Source: Hexactinellida sp. DTS-2022
Lineage: Eukaryota > Porifera > Hexactinellida
Assembly: GCA_028753945.1 (NCBI GenBank)
Contig: JAPNXP010000004.1
Span: 5,208,001 to 5,272,000, forward strand
Direction: 5' to 3'
DNA length: 64,000 bases
Position 1 is the first letter of the stretch. Every line of letters begins with the position of its first letter. Positions 31,901 to 37,853 of the stretch are shown here, piece after piece. The notes beneath the pieces were generated by a model that made no database searches, was not told where the DNA came from, and was given only the letters and a program-made list of their open reading frames with translations. A program made the translations under genes and the position numbers.

Positions 31901-33552
31901 TATTTGACTGACAAATTACCTGAAATACTTAATTAATCAAGTCAGTTAATTAATTGTGGTTTTTATTAATTTGTCTATGAATATGAACTTATTGTATTAA
32001 TTCAGTTCTTATAATCAAAGTTCAATTTAAAAGAATTTTATGCAAAATCTGCTATAAACAAACATCTGCAAATTAGCATTTCAAAAGGTTGTCTAAGATT
32101 AATAAAACTATTTTCTGTCCACACTTGACGACAAACAACCACAATTCAATACAAACCAGGTGTATTGAGCTATTATAATGTGGGTATATACTAATGAACT
32201 ATAATCTATATTATGTCATTATACTCAGAAAGTATGTTTAGCCTGGTAACTAAAAGGAGACATTGGTATGTGTGTCATAGATAGAATATTATCTGTTTGG
32301 GATGGTTTATTATAACACTTGTTAAAGGAGGTTCTAATAGTAATTACACTCCTTGTGGTTAATTATATATTATGAAATAACATATTTGTAGACCGTTTTT
32401 ATAGACCAGGTTTTCTTGACTTAAATAGTATTACCCATAAACGGTAAGGGCTTTTGGTCTACAAATTTTTTGCTTATTTTGTATGACCGTTTACTTATAA
32501 GGAAGGTCTTATATTATTGTGCAGTCTTTTATTACAGTCGACTCCGCTTAATAGAGTCACCTCGGGACCAGGTTACTTTAACCCAGGGTTCCGCAAACTA
32601 GGTTTTTCAGGCCGCATGCGGCCTGAAACAACCTTATGTGTGGCCTGATAGCCCAATGGAAATTTGTATCATGTGTGGCCTGAGAGACATTTCTAATTTT
32701 AATCTGGCTTGTACACATATACACACCGATTAATGTACTAGTAAACATTAAATTATAGTATTACAACAACATAATAGTTTTGTTGTAAATTTCGAAAAAT
32801 TTCTCGATATTGTTTGCGGCCTGAGGAAAATTTTATTAAGATTATGTGGCCTGATATAAATGAAAGTTTGCGGAACCCTGCTTTAACCCGATTAAGCGGA
32901 GAAATCTATTAACCGAAAATATTTTAAGCCAAACTGTAATTCTGTCCTATAAATCCTGTGAAATTTGACCCGATTAAGCGGAGAAATCTATTAACCGGTG
33001 GCTCTATTAAGCGGAGTCGACTGTAAATGAAATAACTTAGCATTTTTGCAATAGTAAGAGAGCCAAGTTTACTAACTACAATATAACTTCGTTAGTAGTC
33101 AAAATTCAAAATACTTATTATTGAATTTCAAGGGACCGAATATTGGTTCATAATAGAGAGACTTCATAATAAGCGAACTGAACTTAATACAAACCTATCT
33201 AAGTTGTTAAATTGGGACCATAGGGCTTGTTCATAATAAAAGTTTTCATATTATGCAGAGAAAAATAGTTCACAATAAGCAGACCTGACTGTACTTATAT
33301 TTGTTGTTGTTTGCTCAACGTAAAAATGGTAACACCTATTAAAATGAATAATTTATTTAGGGAACAAATTTTGACTGTTCCCTTTATTAATGAGTAAGCT
33401 TATCTATTTGTTGTTGTGTTTATTTACTCTTTTGTTTTTGTTTACCTTTAGTTGGAAAGCCGAAAACACTTGTTGTGAATGGATGTCGAAACGCGATAAA
33501 AAACAACAATTTCCAAGGATTAGCAAAAATAATAAAAACAGGAAAAGTGTGA
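13945..33552 (+). CDS. BBS2: BBS2, BBSome subunit (14 exons)
   Basis: Exons: 13945-14061, 14496-14726, 17145-17333, 17840-18022, 18228-18403, 19177-19363, 19965-20039, 20411-20724, 25748-25832, 26145-26279, 26948-27022, 27292-27467, 29880-30028, 33452-33552. All splice GT-AG, phases agree at every junction, and they sum to 2193 bp (730 residues; human BBS2 has 721). Start: [19 protein letters not shown]. Recognised blocks include [75 protein letters not shown] and the C-terminal VGKPK...[13 protein letters not shown]2 is an N-terminal propeller plus platform subunit of the BBSome, which carries membrane cargo to and from cilia. Introns 2, 8 and 12 hold antisense genes; intron 13 holds a 15-bp minisatellite. 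AATAAA at 33756 is a plausible poly(A) signal. Identification comes from remembered family sequence, and the exon-by-exon match is very strong. Confidence 0.96.
14235..14445. repeat. Degenerate minisatellite in BBS2 intron 1
   Basis: About nine irregular copies of a 20-24-bp unit, GTTTGTTTACATGTGTATA with variants. Ends about 50 bp before the exon 2 acceptor. Confidence 0.8.
14762..14915. mobile_element. MITE family F2 (CAGTAGAACCTCGTTAGTAC)
   Basis: Degraded copy with the blocks GGACACCAGGGGACCGTC and GTGTTCGTACTAAC. Other copies: 16875-16995, about 20175-20280 (partial), 25924-26100, 27538-27709, 33772-33946, 58768-58953, about 60245-60340 and 60735-60856, about 62933-63096. This is the commonest family here. 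Pogo/Tigger-like by its ends and TA target. Confidence 0.8.
15336..16511 (-). CDS. Coiled-coil/NHL beta-propeller protein, copy 2
   Basis: 391 residues, single exon, close paralogue of copy 1: the first 60 or so residues are nearly identical, and the propeller differs by scattered substitutions ([20 protein letters not shown] here). Same plan: N-terminal coiled coil, then NHL propeller, no RING or B-box. It is antisense to BBS2 within intron 2, with its own TATAAATA box 52 bp upstream of the ATG. The open frame is intact, so the copy is probably under selection. Function unknown beyond the family's RNA- or protein-binding propeller. Confidence 0.88.
   Translation of the reverse strand: MAERFPQSELPINTFIEVEQLIRSTFDRIIGTATERRDQLLVQLNDMRLDYLNKEETRSKQVSDIHKLISQLMEASIQQNPIVKMQEDQIKNLDKQKKKYEKTTPVPFPGFSTEGLESLLEQLRGFGTVKDVTGPYRMMINPVGKFGKGGNKKGEFDLPSGLTLYRNKSIYIADTTNSRIQIFSTAGKFIAEFGKGHLVRPYSIALCDKWLFVSDFIQSAVLKFQITNNKFICQSAKGDLALPLGITVDTNGEVLVADCDNDIIAVLNSELKFVREIGKGKLKLPRDVKINNNNIFVADKSEINNIHIFTKTGDLIRSFIKLDNGNDTIYLCFDLYNNIIVSVFSNKSIQIFTIEGQLIHKIVCRNHPNGIAVDNNNDIICVCNDGVVYIY
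16563..16570 (-). promoter_or_regulatory. TATA box of NHL gene copy 2
   Basis: TATAAATA on the minus strand, 52 bp upstream of the ATG, in a flank nearly identical to that of copy 1. Confidence 0.65.
17018..17140. repeat. Four copies of a TTGAATATGGAACTAAC unit before BBS2 exon 3
   Basis: Copies at about 17018, 17053, 17087 and 17122, spaced about 35 bp. The last one leads into the ACACCTTAG acceptor. Confidence 0.75.
17334..17839. repeat. BBS2 intron 3: (AACA)n tracts, duplicated donor and two MITE halves
   Basis: A partial duplicate of the exon 3 donor region is at about 17494-17545. Two half copies of the hairpin MITE (TCTAAAATTACAGCTGTGCC) are at about 17583-17645 and 17742-17806, within a tandem unit of about 160 bp. 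The rest is AACAAACAAACTAAC-type low complexity. Confidence 0.75.
18404..19176. repeat. BBS2 intron 5: decoy copies of exon 6 start, hairpin MITE and SINE-like copy 2
   Basis: Sequences GGTTGGACGGGATGGA preceded by an AG occur at about 18593 and 19006 and again at the true exon 6 start (19177). A hairpin MITE lies at about 18632-18735 and a half copy at 19046-19078. The SINE-like repeat is at 18772-18951. Confidence 0.8.
19405..19664. mobile_element. Two adjacent pogo-type MITEs (F4 19405-19476, F1 19501-19664)
   Basis: Both lie in BBS2 intron 6. The 72-bp F4 copy is an almost perfect hairpin (TACAGTGGATGCCGGTTATA to its complement). The F1 copy has lost its middle. Confidence 0.8.
20725..21526. 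other. First part of BBS2 intron 8
   Basis: Unique AT-rich sequence to about 21150, then two hairpin MITE copies (about 21153-21255 and 21268-21350; CAGCTGTGCCGACA motif), then a (CAA)n/(AAT)n microsatellite at 21472-21524 directly after the RINT1 stop codon. Confidence 0.7.
21527..23587 (-). CDS. RINT1: RINT1 / Tip20-like vesicle-tethering subunit
   Basis: 686 residues in one exon (human RINT1 is 792). The diagnostic segment is [20 protein letters not shown] followed by [15 protein letters not shown], matching the LxRPFRKRFRYHF...KPEW...WI region of the RINT1/TIP20 family. Also recognisable are [15 protein letters not shown] and FDDVI. The N-terminal 120 residues are coiled coil. RINT1 works with ZW10 and NAG in the NRZ (Dsl1-type) complex that tethers Golgi-derived COPI vesicles at the ER; it also binds RAD50. 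The gene lies antisense in BBS2 intron 8, AT-rich and without introns. The C-terminal part is weakly conserved and identified only by position. A neighbouring intronless gene shares orientation 530 bp upstream. Confidence 0.83.
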   Translation of the reverse strand: MADILSRISMDLLNITEIKDELIEKRNLLLKQTEDYVNKSGKFETQHSPKGDVILFHKSETETIEIPNNIFKKYQETVQLEKMWKSLQIFADFIQKKEIHQKCIQTQNIDKSIEILQEMNSDLLKQTELDFKWLEMIETTSFLFRNCIKSSWEQTSDKFIEIINQIKWPIHNDCNIIIEKTKSIHLAINYSHLSHIHSISENVGTLNYSHPMFLLTQTLRKRFVYHFTGDKESNNINKPEWCFKQVFKWIEINSKFIETELVDIISENANVNYQNFMKDFITEICKFVVIKVEKSLMQIEELPISKGVNLFGHWVDEIIEFEDNLEEIGFIAKSGNNESCIEILENERNIPKMLEMEQNISDIIQKNVDKNLENFETNWAFELLVEIKAMQFRGEKIGHPNYKLQTVGIIQDFLNEVCEKVREKFVEIKVWKFSMNQVVILLNGLTVLVENMQKMQEEPFFLKIASNAISQQIQSQIFDDVISNSNCLVTQTIQSIQNYTTTLILNSANDYSSLEWIQNLPPFDDIISLDIPKSFSHLLGCINSTMERIIDINSSSHTQILLHSFDELDKYLYENIFLEKFPSSNLFSNIVFHIQKYLFTLNSKYRIHVNNTFPRLHDVISIFARTEVELSLILRDINTENDWSVEKSFSVKRIDINSKYNILFLDSEDIKFLVTQRMNQMNVICN
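23682..23859. mobile_element. MITE family F3 (CAGTAGACTCTCGTTAATAG)
   Basis: 178-bp copy with ATAGGAACACCAGGGGACCG and ATCCGTGTTCCTATTAACGA, between RINT1 and its upstream neighbour. Other copies: about 27780-27950, 29575-29755, 59690-59755 (partial), 62744-62925, and a piece at 12820-12898. Confidence 0.8.
24120..25385 (-). CDS. Divergent coiled-coil/propeller protein
   Basis: 421 residues, single exon, antisense within BBS2 intron 8. N-terminal 75 residues form a short helical coiled coil ([20 protein letters not shown]), then a Pro/Ser/Thr-rich linker (about 100-150). The C-terminal 270 residues have repeating beta-strand patterns such as [16 protein letters not shown] and [17 protein letters not shown], typical of NHL-type propellers. 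It resembles the NHL genes in plan but is much more diverged, with no RING or B-box. Function unknown. The intact frame and ATG right before the acidic N-terminus favour a real gene. Confidence 0.75.
   Translation of the reverse strand: MAEKVEINSSNFDLDFDTNQENLAAKKETCLTQIELEFQELFTILNSRKLILKEQVEQLINEISNQSNGQTQIAPNIVFSTDLELKQKLKSFGDINRKTQLQTKSPPPLNTLTPLPNTTQLSTSHHTYQNSPYFYSPSSFQTGIPIDQNVRDAHPSKLSETRIISETKGFKPLCIKRCENIIYAVSQDEFIYIINSENGEVVKKIEINFGLFFPAITVVNSNIIFGHSSQFGGKIWIFSPEGQIIKEMVEIPNYGRIKLLSDLDVLSENRVLIVDSDSHAVLITSSDISNVEQIIGKKGKLNSPTRVAVNTNNEIHILHKRGTTIDIFNLKDELLKSFYLRHQTFASEYIRYNPDLLVTDKYLTLIFDNLIFVYNFESGIFSQAKLDGICGVIPKCVLTFNENMVAVKHDGIIKYNINYFD
25505..25740. repeat. (TTTG)n-rich tract before BBS2 exon 9
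   Basis: Irregular TTTGTTTGTTAGTT repeats fill the end of intron 8, up to the exon 9 acceptor. Similar T/G tracts precede or lie within the first PDZ intron (1-90), BBS2 intron 4 (18050-18200) and the region near 13870-13920. Confidence 0.8.
25924..26443. mobile_element. MITEs flanking BBS2 exon 10 (F2 25924-26100, F4 26285-26443)
   Basis: The F2 copy ends 44 bp before exon 10. The F4 copy starts 5 bp after its last base, so it overlaps the donor context (GTTAGTACAGT). Confidence 0.8.
26444..26947. other. BBS2 intron 10 remainder, nothing recognised
   Basis: AT-rich sequence; a weak F1-like piece at about 26815-26870 (CCCCCACTTAATCGGGACAG). No gene-like ORF. Confidence 0.5.
27468..28137. 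mobile_element. BBS2 intron 12, first part: chain of MITEs
   Basis: A short F5 piece (TACAGTTTACTCCCGTTATA) at 27483-27535, F2 at 27538-27709, and an F3-like copy at about 27780-27950. The chain begins 16 bp after the exon 12 donor. Confidence 0.75.
28138..28524 (-). CDS. Small basic hypothetical protein
   Basis: A 128-residue open frame with ATG, antisense in BBS2 intron 12. Central residues are very basic ([20 protein letters not shown]), and the C-terminal half is mixed with several Cys, Ser and Ile ([17 protein letters not shown]). No family is recognised. It is not part of any MITE seen here and is long for this AT-rich sequence, which favours a gene. It is similar in style to the other intronless nested genes. 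Could still be a chance ORF. Confidence 0.45.
   Translation of the reverse strand: MALTTDFEWIHPEQKIARGFLKSSPSLIREFSFIQNSPKFRIKKPNFLRRIIRKVKKSKRIFYRGKYNVQASVSITNSLCGYLEYSREIFKRIQTQDSLYICQIYNFNHKISESQFTICSIDDLTNYL
28525..29879. other. BBS2 intron 12, second part
   Basis: AT-rich; no gene seen on either strand. Remnants of F1 at about 29470-29532 (ACCCGAATAAGCGGAGTTAA) and an F3-type copy in reverse at about 29575-29755. 29,170-29,350 has repeated TTCGGTTAAT phrases. Confidence 0.55.
30010..30190. repeat. 81-bp tandem repeat covering the BBS2 exon 13 donor
   Basis: Units start at 30010, 30091 and 30172 (the third incomplete). Each begins AAATCTGGAAGATTGAGA, the last coding bases of exon 13, followed by the donor GGTAATTAA; the third copy reads GACGTAATTAA. 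Confidence 0.9.
30286..30370. mobile_element. Short F5 MITE (CTCGTTATAACGAAG)
   Basis: Palindromic GTTATAACGAAG and CTTCGTTATA pieces in BBS2 intron 13. Best F5 copy is at 52441-52594; other pieces are at 27483, 61300-61323 and 63400-63500. Confidence 0.6.
30586..31170. repeat. 15-bp minisatellite, 39 copies, open on both strands
   Basis: Unit ATAACAGACATGTCY (Y = C or T), 585 bp with no length change visible. Because 15 is divisible by 3 and the unit has no stop in some frames, it reads as (MSITD)n on plus and ([10 protein letters not shown])n on minus. These frames are repeat translation, not genes. The core AGACATGTCY is palindromic and fits the p53-family half-site RRRCWWGYYY in every unit. 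Located in BBS2 intron 13. Confidence 0.95.
31171..32369. other. BBS2 intron 13, middle part
   Basis: AT-rich and without gene-like frames. A GTAGACC-family fragment lies at about 31335-31380. The phrase CATATGTAACTTAC after the minisatellite repeats one in the 81-bp tandem unit. Confidence 0.5.
32370..32515. mobile_element. GTAGACC-family MITE copy
   Basis: Blocks TTTGTAGACCG, AGACCAGGTTTTCTT and GGGCTTTTGGTCTACAAATT, matching in reverse the repeats at 6390-6630 and, in the same orientation, 61890-62040. Confidence 0.7.
32533..33025. mobile_element. F1 MITE split by a hAT-like element
   Basis: F1 ends lie at 32533 (TACAGTCGACTCCGC) and 33025 (its complement). Between them a 297-bp element is inserted at 32584-32880. 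Confidence 0.88.
32584..32880. mobile_element. Non-autonomous hAT-like element with 8-bp target duplication
   Basis: Ends CAGGGTTCCGCAAACT and its complement. Target duplication CTTTAACC at 32576-32583 and 32881-32888. The element contains a perfect GGCCGCATGCGGCC palindrome. 8-bp duplications and CAGGG ends are characteristic of the hAT superfamily. Confidence 0.92.
33075..33293. mobile_element. MITE family F7 (TACAGTCAGGTCTGCTTATT)
   Basis: Right end TAAGCAGACCTGACTGTA; internal GGGACCATAGGGCTTGTTCA. Other copies: about 12105-12230 with 12715-12745, 56645-56830, 57115-57290, 58955-59187, 63543-63720. Confidence 0.75.
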
Positions 33553-33771
33553 AGAAATACGAAAATACAAACAACATATATCACTTATTGTTATTTACTT
33601 ATGTTATTATTACGTGTTATGAGAGATTGGAAATTATCAATTTGTAAACTTTAAAGGAACCAAATTAGTAGCAAAATCCGTGAAAATATAATTTTATAAA
33701 AATTGTTAGATTTTAACTAAATATTGCTAACTAACAAACAAAAACACAAACATTGAATAAACAAACTTATC

Positions 33772-33946
33772 TACAGTAGAACTTCGTTAATACGAACACC
33801 AACGGACGGTAAAAATGTGTTCGCTTTATCGGAATTCGTATTAACCGGAGTAATAACCATTGTAGGGACCTGATTAAGTGGAACTGTTTGTTCGTCTTAT
33901 CCGGAAATTCAATTAACCGTGTTCGTACTAACGAGGTTATACTGTA
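33772..33946. mobile_element. F2 MITE between BBS2 and PEX12
   Basis: 175-bp copy with intact ends (TACAGTAGAACTTCGTTAAT to ACGAGGTTATACTGTA), in the 451 bp between the convergent gene ends. Confidence 0.85.
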
Positions 33947-34003
33947 TAAATAAATATACATTAAATATAAACAAACAACAACAAACACCCTAGAATTGAT
34001 TAA

Positions 34004-35809
34004 TCAATAATTACTACTACTATTACCACTACCATATATTCTTACTACGTCATCAATATCTGCCACCAACCCACTAACGGGACATATGCCTATTGTTCGT
34101 ATGTGGTTAGTTATACAAACATAACAGTATACGAATCCACTGACTGTAATAGCTGAGGGGTCCGTGAATTGTTTGTGACAAATCGGACAAATCTCCATTT
34201 CAACATTTGTTGATTGAGGAGGTGCAGGGGGGATTGGTAGCCTAAATACAAACGTTAAATAAAAAGGGATTTAATTGTAGAATTTACTTATCCACCGATC
34301 ATCGGCGTTTGTATTAAATAACCTGGCTACTTTCTACCTATTGTTTTTTATAAACATAAAAAAACAATCGGTATAAACTATCCAGGTTGTTTAATACAAA
34401 CGCCGATGATCGCTGTATAAGTAAATTCATAATTATATATAGGCAAACACCTTTTCAATATAAACCAGGATTCCAAAGATGAATTTTGATGTTAAAGAAT
34501 GTCCTGAAATTATACAGTGGATACCGGTTATAAGAACATCGTCGGGAACTGCATATAATGTTCTTATAACTGACATAAATTCTACAGGGTATATGGCAAC
34601 CGTTTTACAGTGAACATTCTACTGGAAAACGGTTGCCATATACCCTGTAGAATTTATGTCAGTTATAAGACCATTATATGCAGTTCCCGACGATGTTCTT
34701 ATAACCGGTATCCACTGTATTATAAATGTGTTGGTCGATATAGAGGTAGTTTAAACGTTACGTAGCACGAAATTACAGGAAAAATTGATATATCGGCGAA
34801 CACTTCTAATGTAATTTTCAGGCACTGGTAAGTAGTTCTTTTAACATAAATAATTCACCTTTGCAAAGCCGACTTTTTTATATGAAAAAGTTGTCCGATA
34901 GATAAGTAAGCCAATTGGTATATAATTTTCGGGGAAAAGTGTTATAAGTAAATAGGATGTTTTCCTGTGCTAACTAACGTACCTACTCTTTATAACTTCT
35001 AGAATGCCCTGATTATGCTGCGCATACCAATGTTCCAGAAACTTAACTAGAAAAGCACAGAATGGGAGAATATGCGAGAAGGTATAACCAATGAGATTAG
35101 CCGCTCCAAATGGTACTAAAAATAGATTCATAATATTAGAGCGGTTTGAGAATTGAGAGAAATACGGAAGTTCGGAATCTGATTGGTTGGTTACAGGAAT
35201 CCGCGCTATTTTTAATGACTGTAAACTTAGAATTAAACTGTAAAACTCCGTTTTCTTTGTTAGATATGAGAATTTTAAAATAATTTCAATTATTTGGCGG
35301 ATCGCACTTGTATAGCGAAATATTAATAAAAAATTATTTTCTTTTCTAGAAAGTGGGTCAAAATTTGCTTCTTTTTCTTCAATAATTTGGTATTTTTTCT
35401 CAATTTTATTGTAGATATATGGCAATACAGACAGGCTTATTATACTCAATATTTTCGCGCGTAAATTTAACTTACTCCCATCTTTAGTTATACCATCACC
35501 ACTCAAATATGTGTTCAATAAATTAGCCGAAAACACACGTTGTAAACCGTAAAAATGTTCGCCAAACGAAGCATCAAAAGTAGCTATATGATGGCCTTCT
35601 AAAAATAAATCGAAAATTAAATAAAGTTCATCGAAATAAGAGAAAATACGATCGAATTTGTGTGGGTATTTTTCCGCAATATTTCTAGCAATGAATTGTA
35701 TGGCTGGTCTCAAACATTGTTGCATGCCTTCTTGTGAAATTAGTTCGAATATTGTGGGTCTATTTGTTTGTGATGAGGCTACATTCAGATAGGTCGCTTC
35801 TTCTGCCAT
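34004..35809 (-). CDS. PEX12: PEX12, peroxisomal RING E3 ligase subunit (2 exons)
   Basis: Exon 1 is 35809-34983, exon 2 is 34241-34004; they join AG|G in phase and give 354 residues (human PEX12 has 359). Start chosen at MAEEATYLNV because the family begins MAE and the 25 residues upstream are Leu/Phe-rich leader sequence from an earlier ATG at 35884. Exon 1 has the family blocks PTIFELISQEGM, ASFGEHFYGLQR and WYAQHNQ. Exon 2 has LPIPPAPPQ and a one-zinc type RING: CPICHKQF...GFVYCYVC...CPVSG, ending VVRIYG. PEX12 works with PEX2 and PEX10 to monoubiquitinate PEX5 for recycling from the peroxisome membrane. The 741-bp intron contains two palindromic MITEs. Convergent with BBS2. Confidence 0.95.
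34281..34428. mobile_element. Foldback element in the PEX12 intron
   Basis: 148-bp hairpin: AATTTACTTATCCACCGATC and the CATCGGCGTTTGTATTAAAT block pair with the other arm (GCCGATGATCGCTGTATAAG). Loop around TTTTTTATAAACATAAAAAA. Confidence 0.85.
34513..34719. mobile_element. F4 MITE, full-length palindrome, in the PEX12 intron
   Basis: 207-bp copy whose two halves are almost exact reverse complements (ends TACAGTGGATACCGGTTATA), with centre near 34620. Longest intact F4 copy in the window. Confidence 0.88.
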
Positions 35810-35884
35810 ATTGCTATTAGTAAACAAATTGTGAAATGTAAACAACAATATTATTTGTGAATGTAAACAACAATAAATGTTCAT

Positions 35885-36323
35885 ATCGAAAAATTTTCAG
35901 GATTTAAAATGTTACAAAAATTTGACTAGGGCAATGTAATTAAATGATTTTTTAATAGTTACAAAATAATTTGAATATAAACAACAACAACAACAACAAT
36001 ATTAACTAATCTTACTCAGGTGGATAAAGTCAAATTTGGAATCAATTGAAATTATTTTAGCCAAAATAAATGTAATATAATCTTTTTTTATTATAATTAC
36101 CAATACGTACTATATACCTTGGATATTATTAACAATGAAAGTTAACAAAGTTCAAAATAATAACAAATATAACTAATAAATAAAGCCAACTTGTATCTAA
36201 ACAAATAAAATAGAGCGAAATACCAAAAAGCTAAATATTACAAAAGGACAAACTTGTCTAAAATATTCTCAATTATCCATTAAATATTATTACATATTAT
36301 TATTTGTATTATGTATACAATAA
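35885..36323. other. Spacer between PEX12 and the receptor gene
   Basis: AT-rich; a short (CAA)n tract at about 35980-36000. Nothing else recognised. Confidence 0.5.
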
Positions 36324-37853
36324 CTAATTCACACTATATACGGTCCCTTGGTTAGCTTTGCTTTGAGAAAATACACTTACAACCGGATTTCGACAAAACT
36401 TTCTGAAAAGAAAACTCCATGCATCTCTTGTTTCTTTCGTTGTTAAAATAACTAACAACAAAATCGACCAAATTCCTAACCCAATATCTCCGACATAAGT
36501 GAATATTGGGAATGAATAAGATTGGTATTCAGGAAAACAAGTTAAATTTGAAGAATTAAATAAATTAACGTTATTCTTTATTGTAAGACAAGCCCAAAAT
36601 TCTTCAAGGAAAAATTGTAGAATTATTCGATAACGAGTATCAAACGAAACTTCTAAGAAAACAACGAACACAACAATTCCAAGTGAAATTGCGAAAATAA
36701 TAAGTCGAATTTCGTAACTTTTTAGTTGAATCTTTTTTCGGCCGGCTAATACAATTAGTTTTTGTAACTGAAGTTTGTAAATAGTTAAAGCGATTAATGT
36801 CAGTGAAACGGCTGTAACAAATAGCAATGGTAAAATTACGAAAACTAACCCAGGAATTGGTTGTATTACAAATGGAATTTGTGGCAAACGTATAAAACTG
36901 TATTGCTTATAAATAGCAAGATATGCTAATGGGAATAGAATAGGAATTCCGAATGAAATAACTGACTCAATCACAAATAATATTATTTTGTGTTTATGAG
37001 ATTCAATTATTTGCCAACTTGGGAAGTAAACAAGAATGAAAACATTCATTGTTGCACAAAGAAACCATAAATTGAAAGAAAAATATGATAAATGTGTCAC
37101 AATTCCAAATATGGTTAAATAAAACGCCGGATTTTCTGCTACGACAAAGTAATCTTCTTTCCTTTCAGAACAAAAGAAATAATACGGGCCAGGCAAAGCC
37201 GCGACGGTCAATACACAACTGAATATAACTGCGTTTATAAACATAAACAAATAGTTTATTTGTGGGAACTTGAAAGTCCCAGGTACTTTAATTATAATAA
37301 TAAGTCCAGTTAACGAAAATGTTAAATCAATGACAGCTGCCAATATTGTTGTGACACGATAACCAATGAAATAGCTTTCTCCAGACGGATGCCATAAACC
37401 ACAAATAGGCACACACATGGTACAATTAAACACATATAAATTCGGACAATTTATACTATAATTAGAAGTTATATTATTAGTATCATTATGTTGGCATTTT
37501 GTTGGTAGAAATTTGGGATTGTTTGTAAATGCATTTTCGAGTTTGTTTACATTTGGACGTGTTAGGTTAGTTATAGAAGGTCGGGATAATAATCCTACCA
37601 CAAAAGGACCGATTAAACCAATCCAAATTACCCCAATAACAACAACAACAACAATTGTGTAAACAAACTGGAATTTTCGACGATGAATGGCCATTTTCAA
37701 TGTATAATTGTTTATACTGTTTTGGGCGATCATCATTGAATTGCGCATTTTGGCAACACTTGATTTTCGCGGGCGCATTTTTTCTGTTTCATTTGGTGGT
37801 TGAGTGGATTCGACAACATCTTCCATTTGAATAGTCTCATTTAGATATGCCAT
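36324..37853 (-). CDS. Frizzled/Smoothened-like seven-helix receptor without Cys-rich domain
   Basis: 509 residues, single exon. A first hydrophobic helix (about 60-90, FVYTIVVVVVIGVIWIGL) is followed by an extracellular stretch of about 75 residues with N-glycosylation sites and Cys (NCTMCVPICGLWHPSGE). Seven further helices follow, about residues 165-470. Features shared with class F receptors: the CxP-C motif and hydrophobic run before TM1, a PGTFKFPQINYLF loop after it (compare RFRYPERPIIFL), Cys after TM2, and a membrane-proximal TTKETRDAW after TM7 (compare KTxxxW, used for Dishevelled binding). The tail is about 40 residues. The N-terminal Wnt-binding cysteine-rich domain is absent. 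Assignment to class F rests on these local matches; another divergent GPCR family is possible. Confidence 0.62.
   Translation of the reverse strand: MAYLNETIQMEDVVESTQPPNETEKMRPRKSSVAKMRNSMMIAQNSINNYTLKMAIHRRKFQFVYTIVVVVVIGVIWIGLIGPFVVGLLSRPSITNLTRPNVNKLENAFTNNPKFLPTKCQHNDTNNITSNYSINCPNLYVFNCTMCVPICGLWHPSGESYFIGYRVTTILAAVIDLTFSLTGLIIIIKVPGTFKFPQINYLFMFINAVIFSCVLTVAALPGPYYFFCSERKEDYFVVAENPAFYLTIFGIVTHLSYFSFNLWFLCATMNVFILVYFPSWQIIESHKHKIILFVIESVISFGIPILFPLAYLAIYKQYSFIRLPQIPFVIQPIPGLVFVILPLLFVTAVSLTLIALTIYKLQLQKLIVLAGRKKIQLKSYEIRLIIFAISLGIVVFVVFLEVSFDTRYRIILQFFLEEFWACLTIKNNVNLFNSSNLTCFPEYQSYSFPIFTYVGDIGLGIWSILLLVILTTKETRDAWSFLFRKFCRNPVVSVFSQSKANQGTVYSVN

Noticed and set aside
33390-33647. 85-codon plus-strand frame ([10 protein letters not shown]...)
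   Set aside because: Different frame overlapping the last BBS2 exon; the BBS2 frame there gives VGKPKTLVV...KIIKTGKV, which matches the family.
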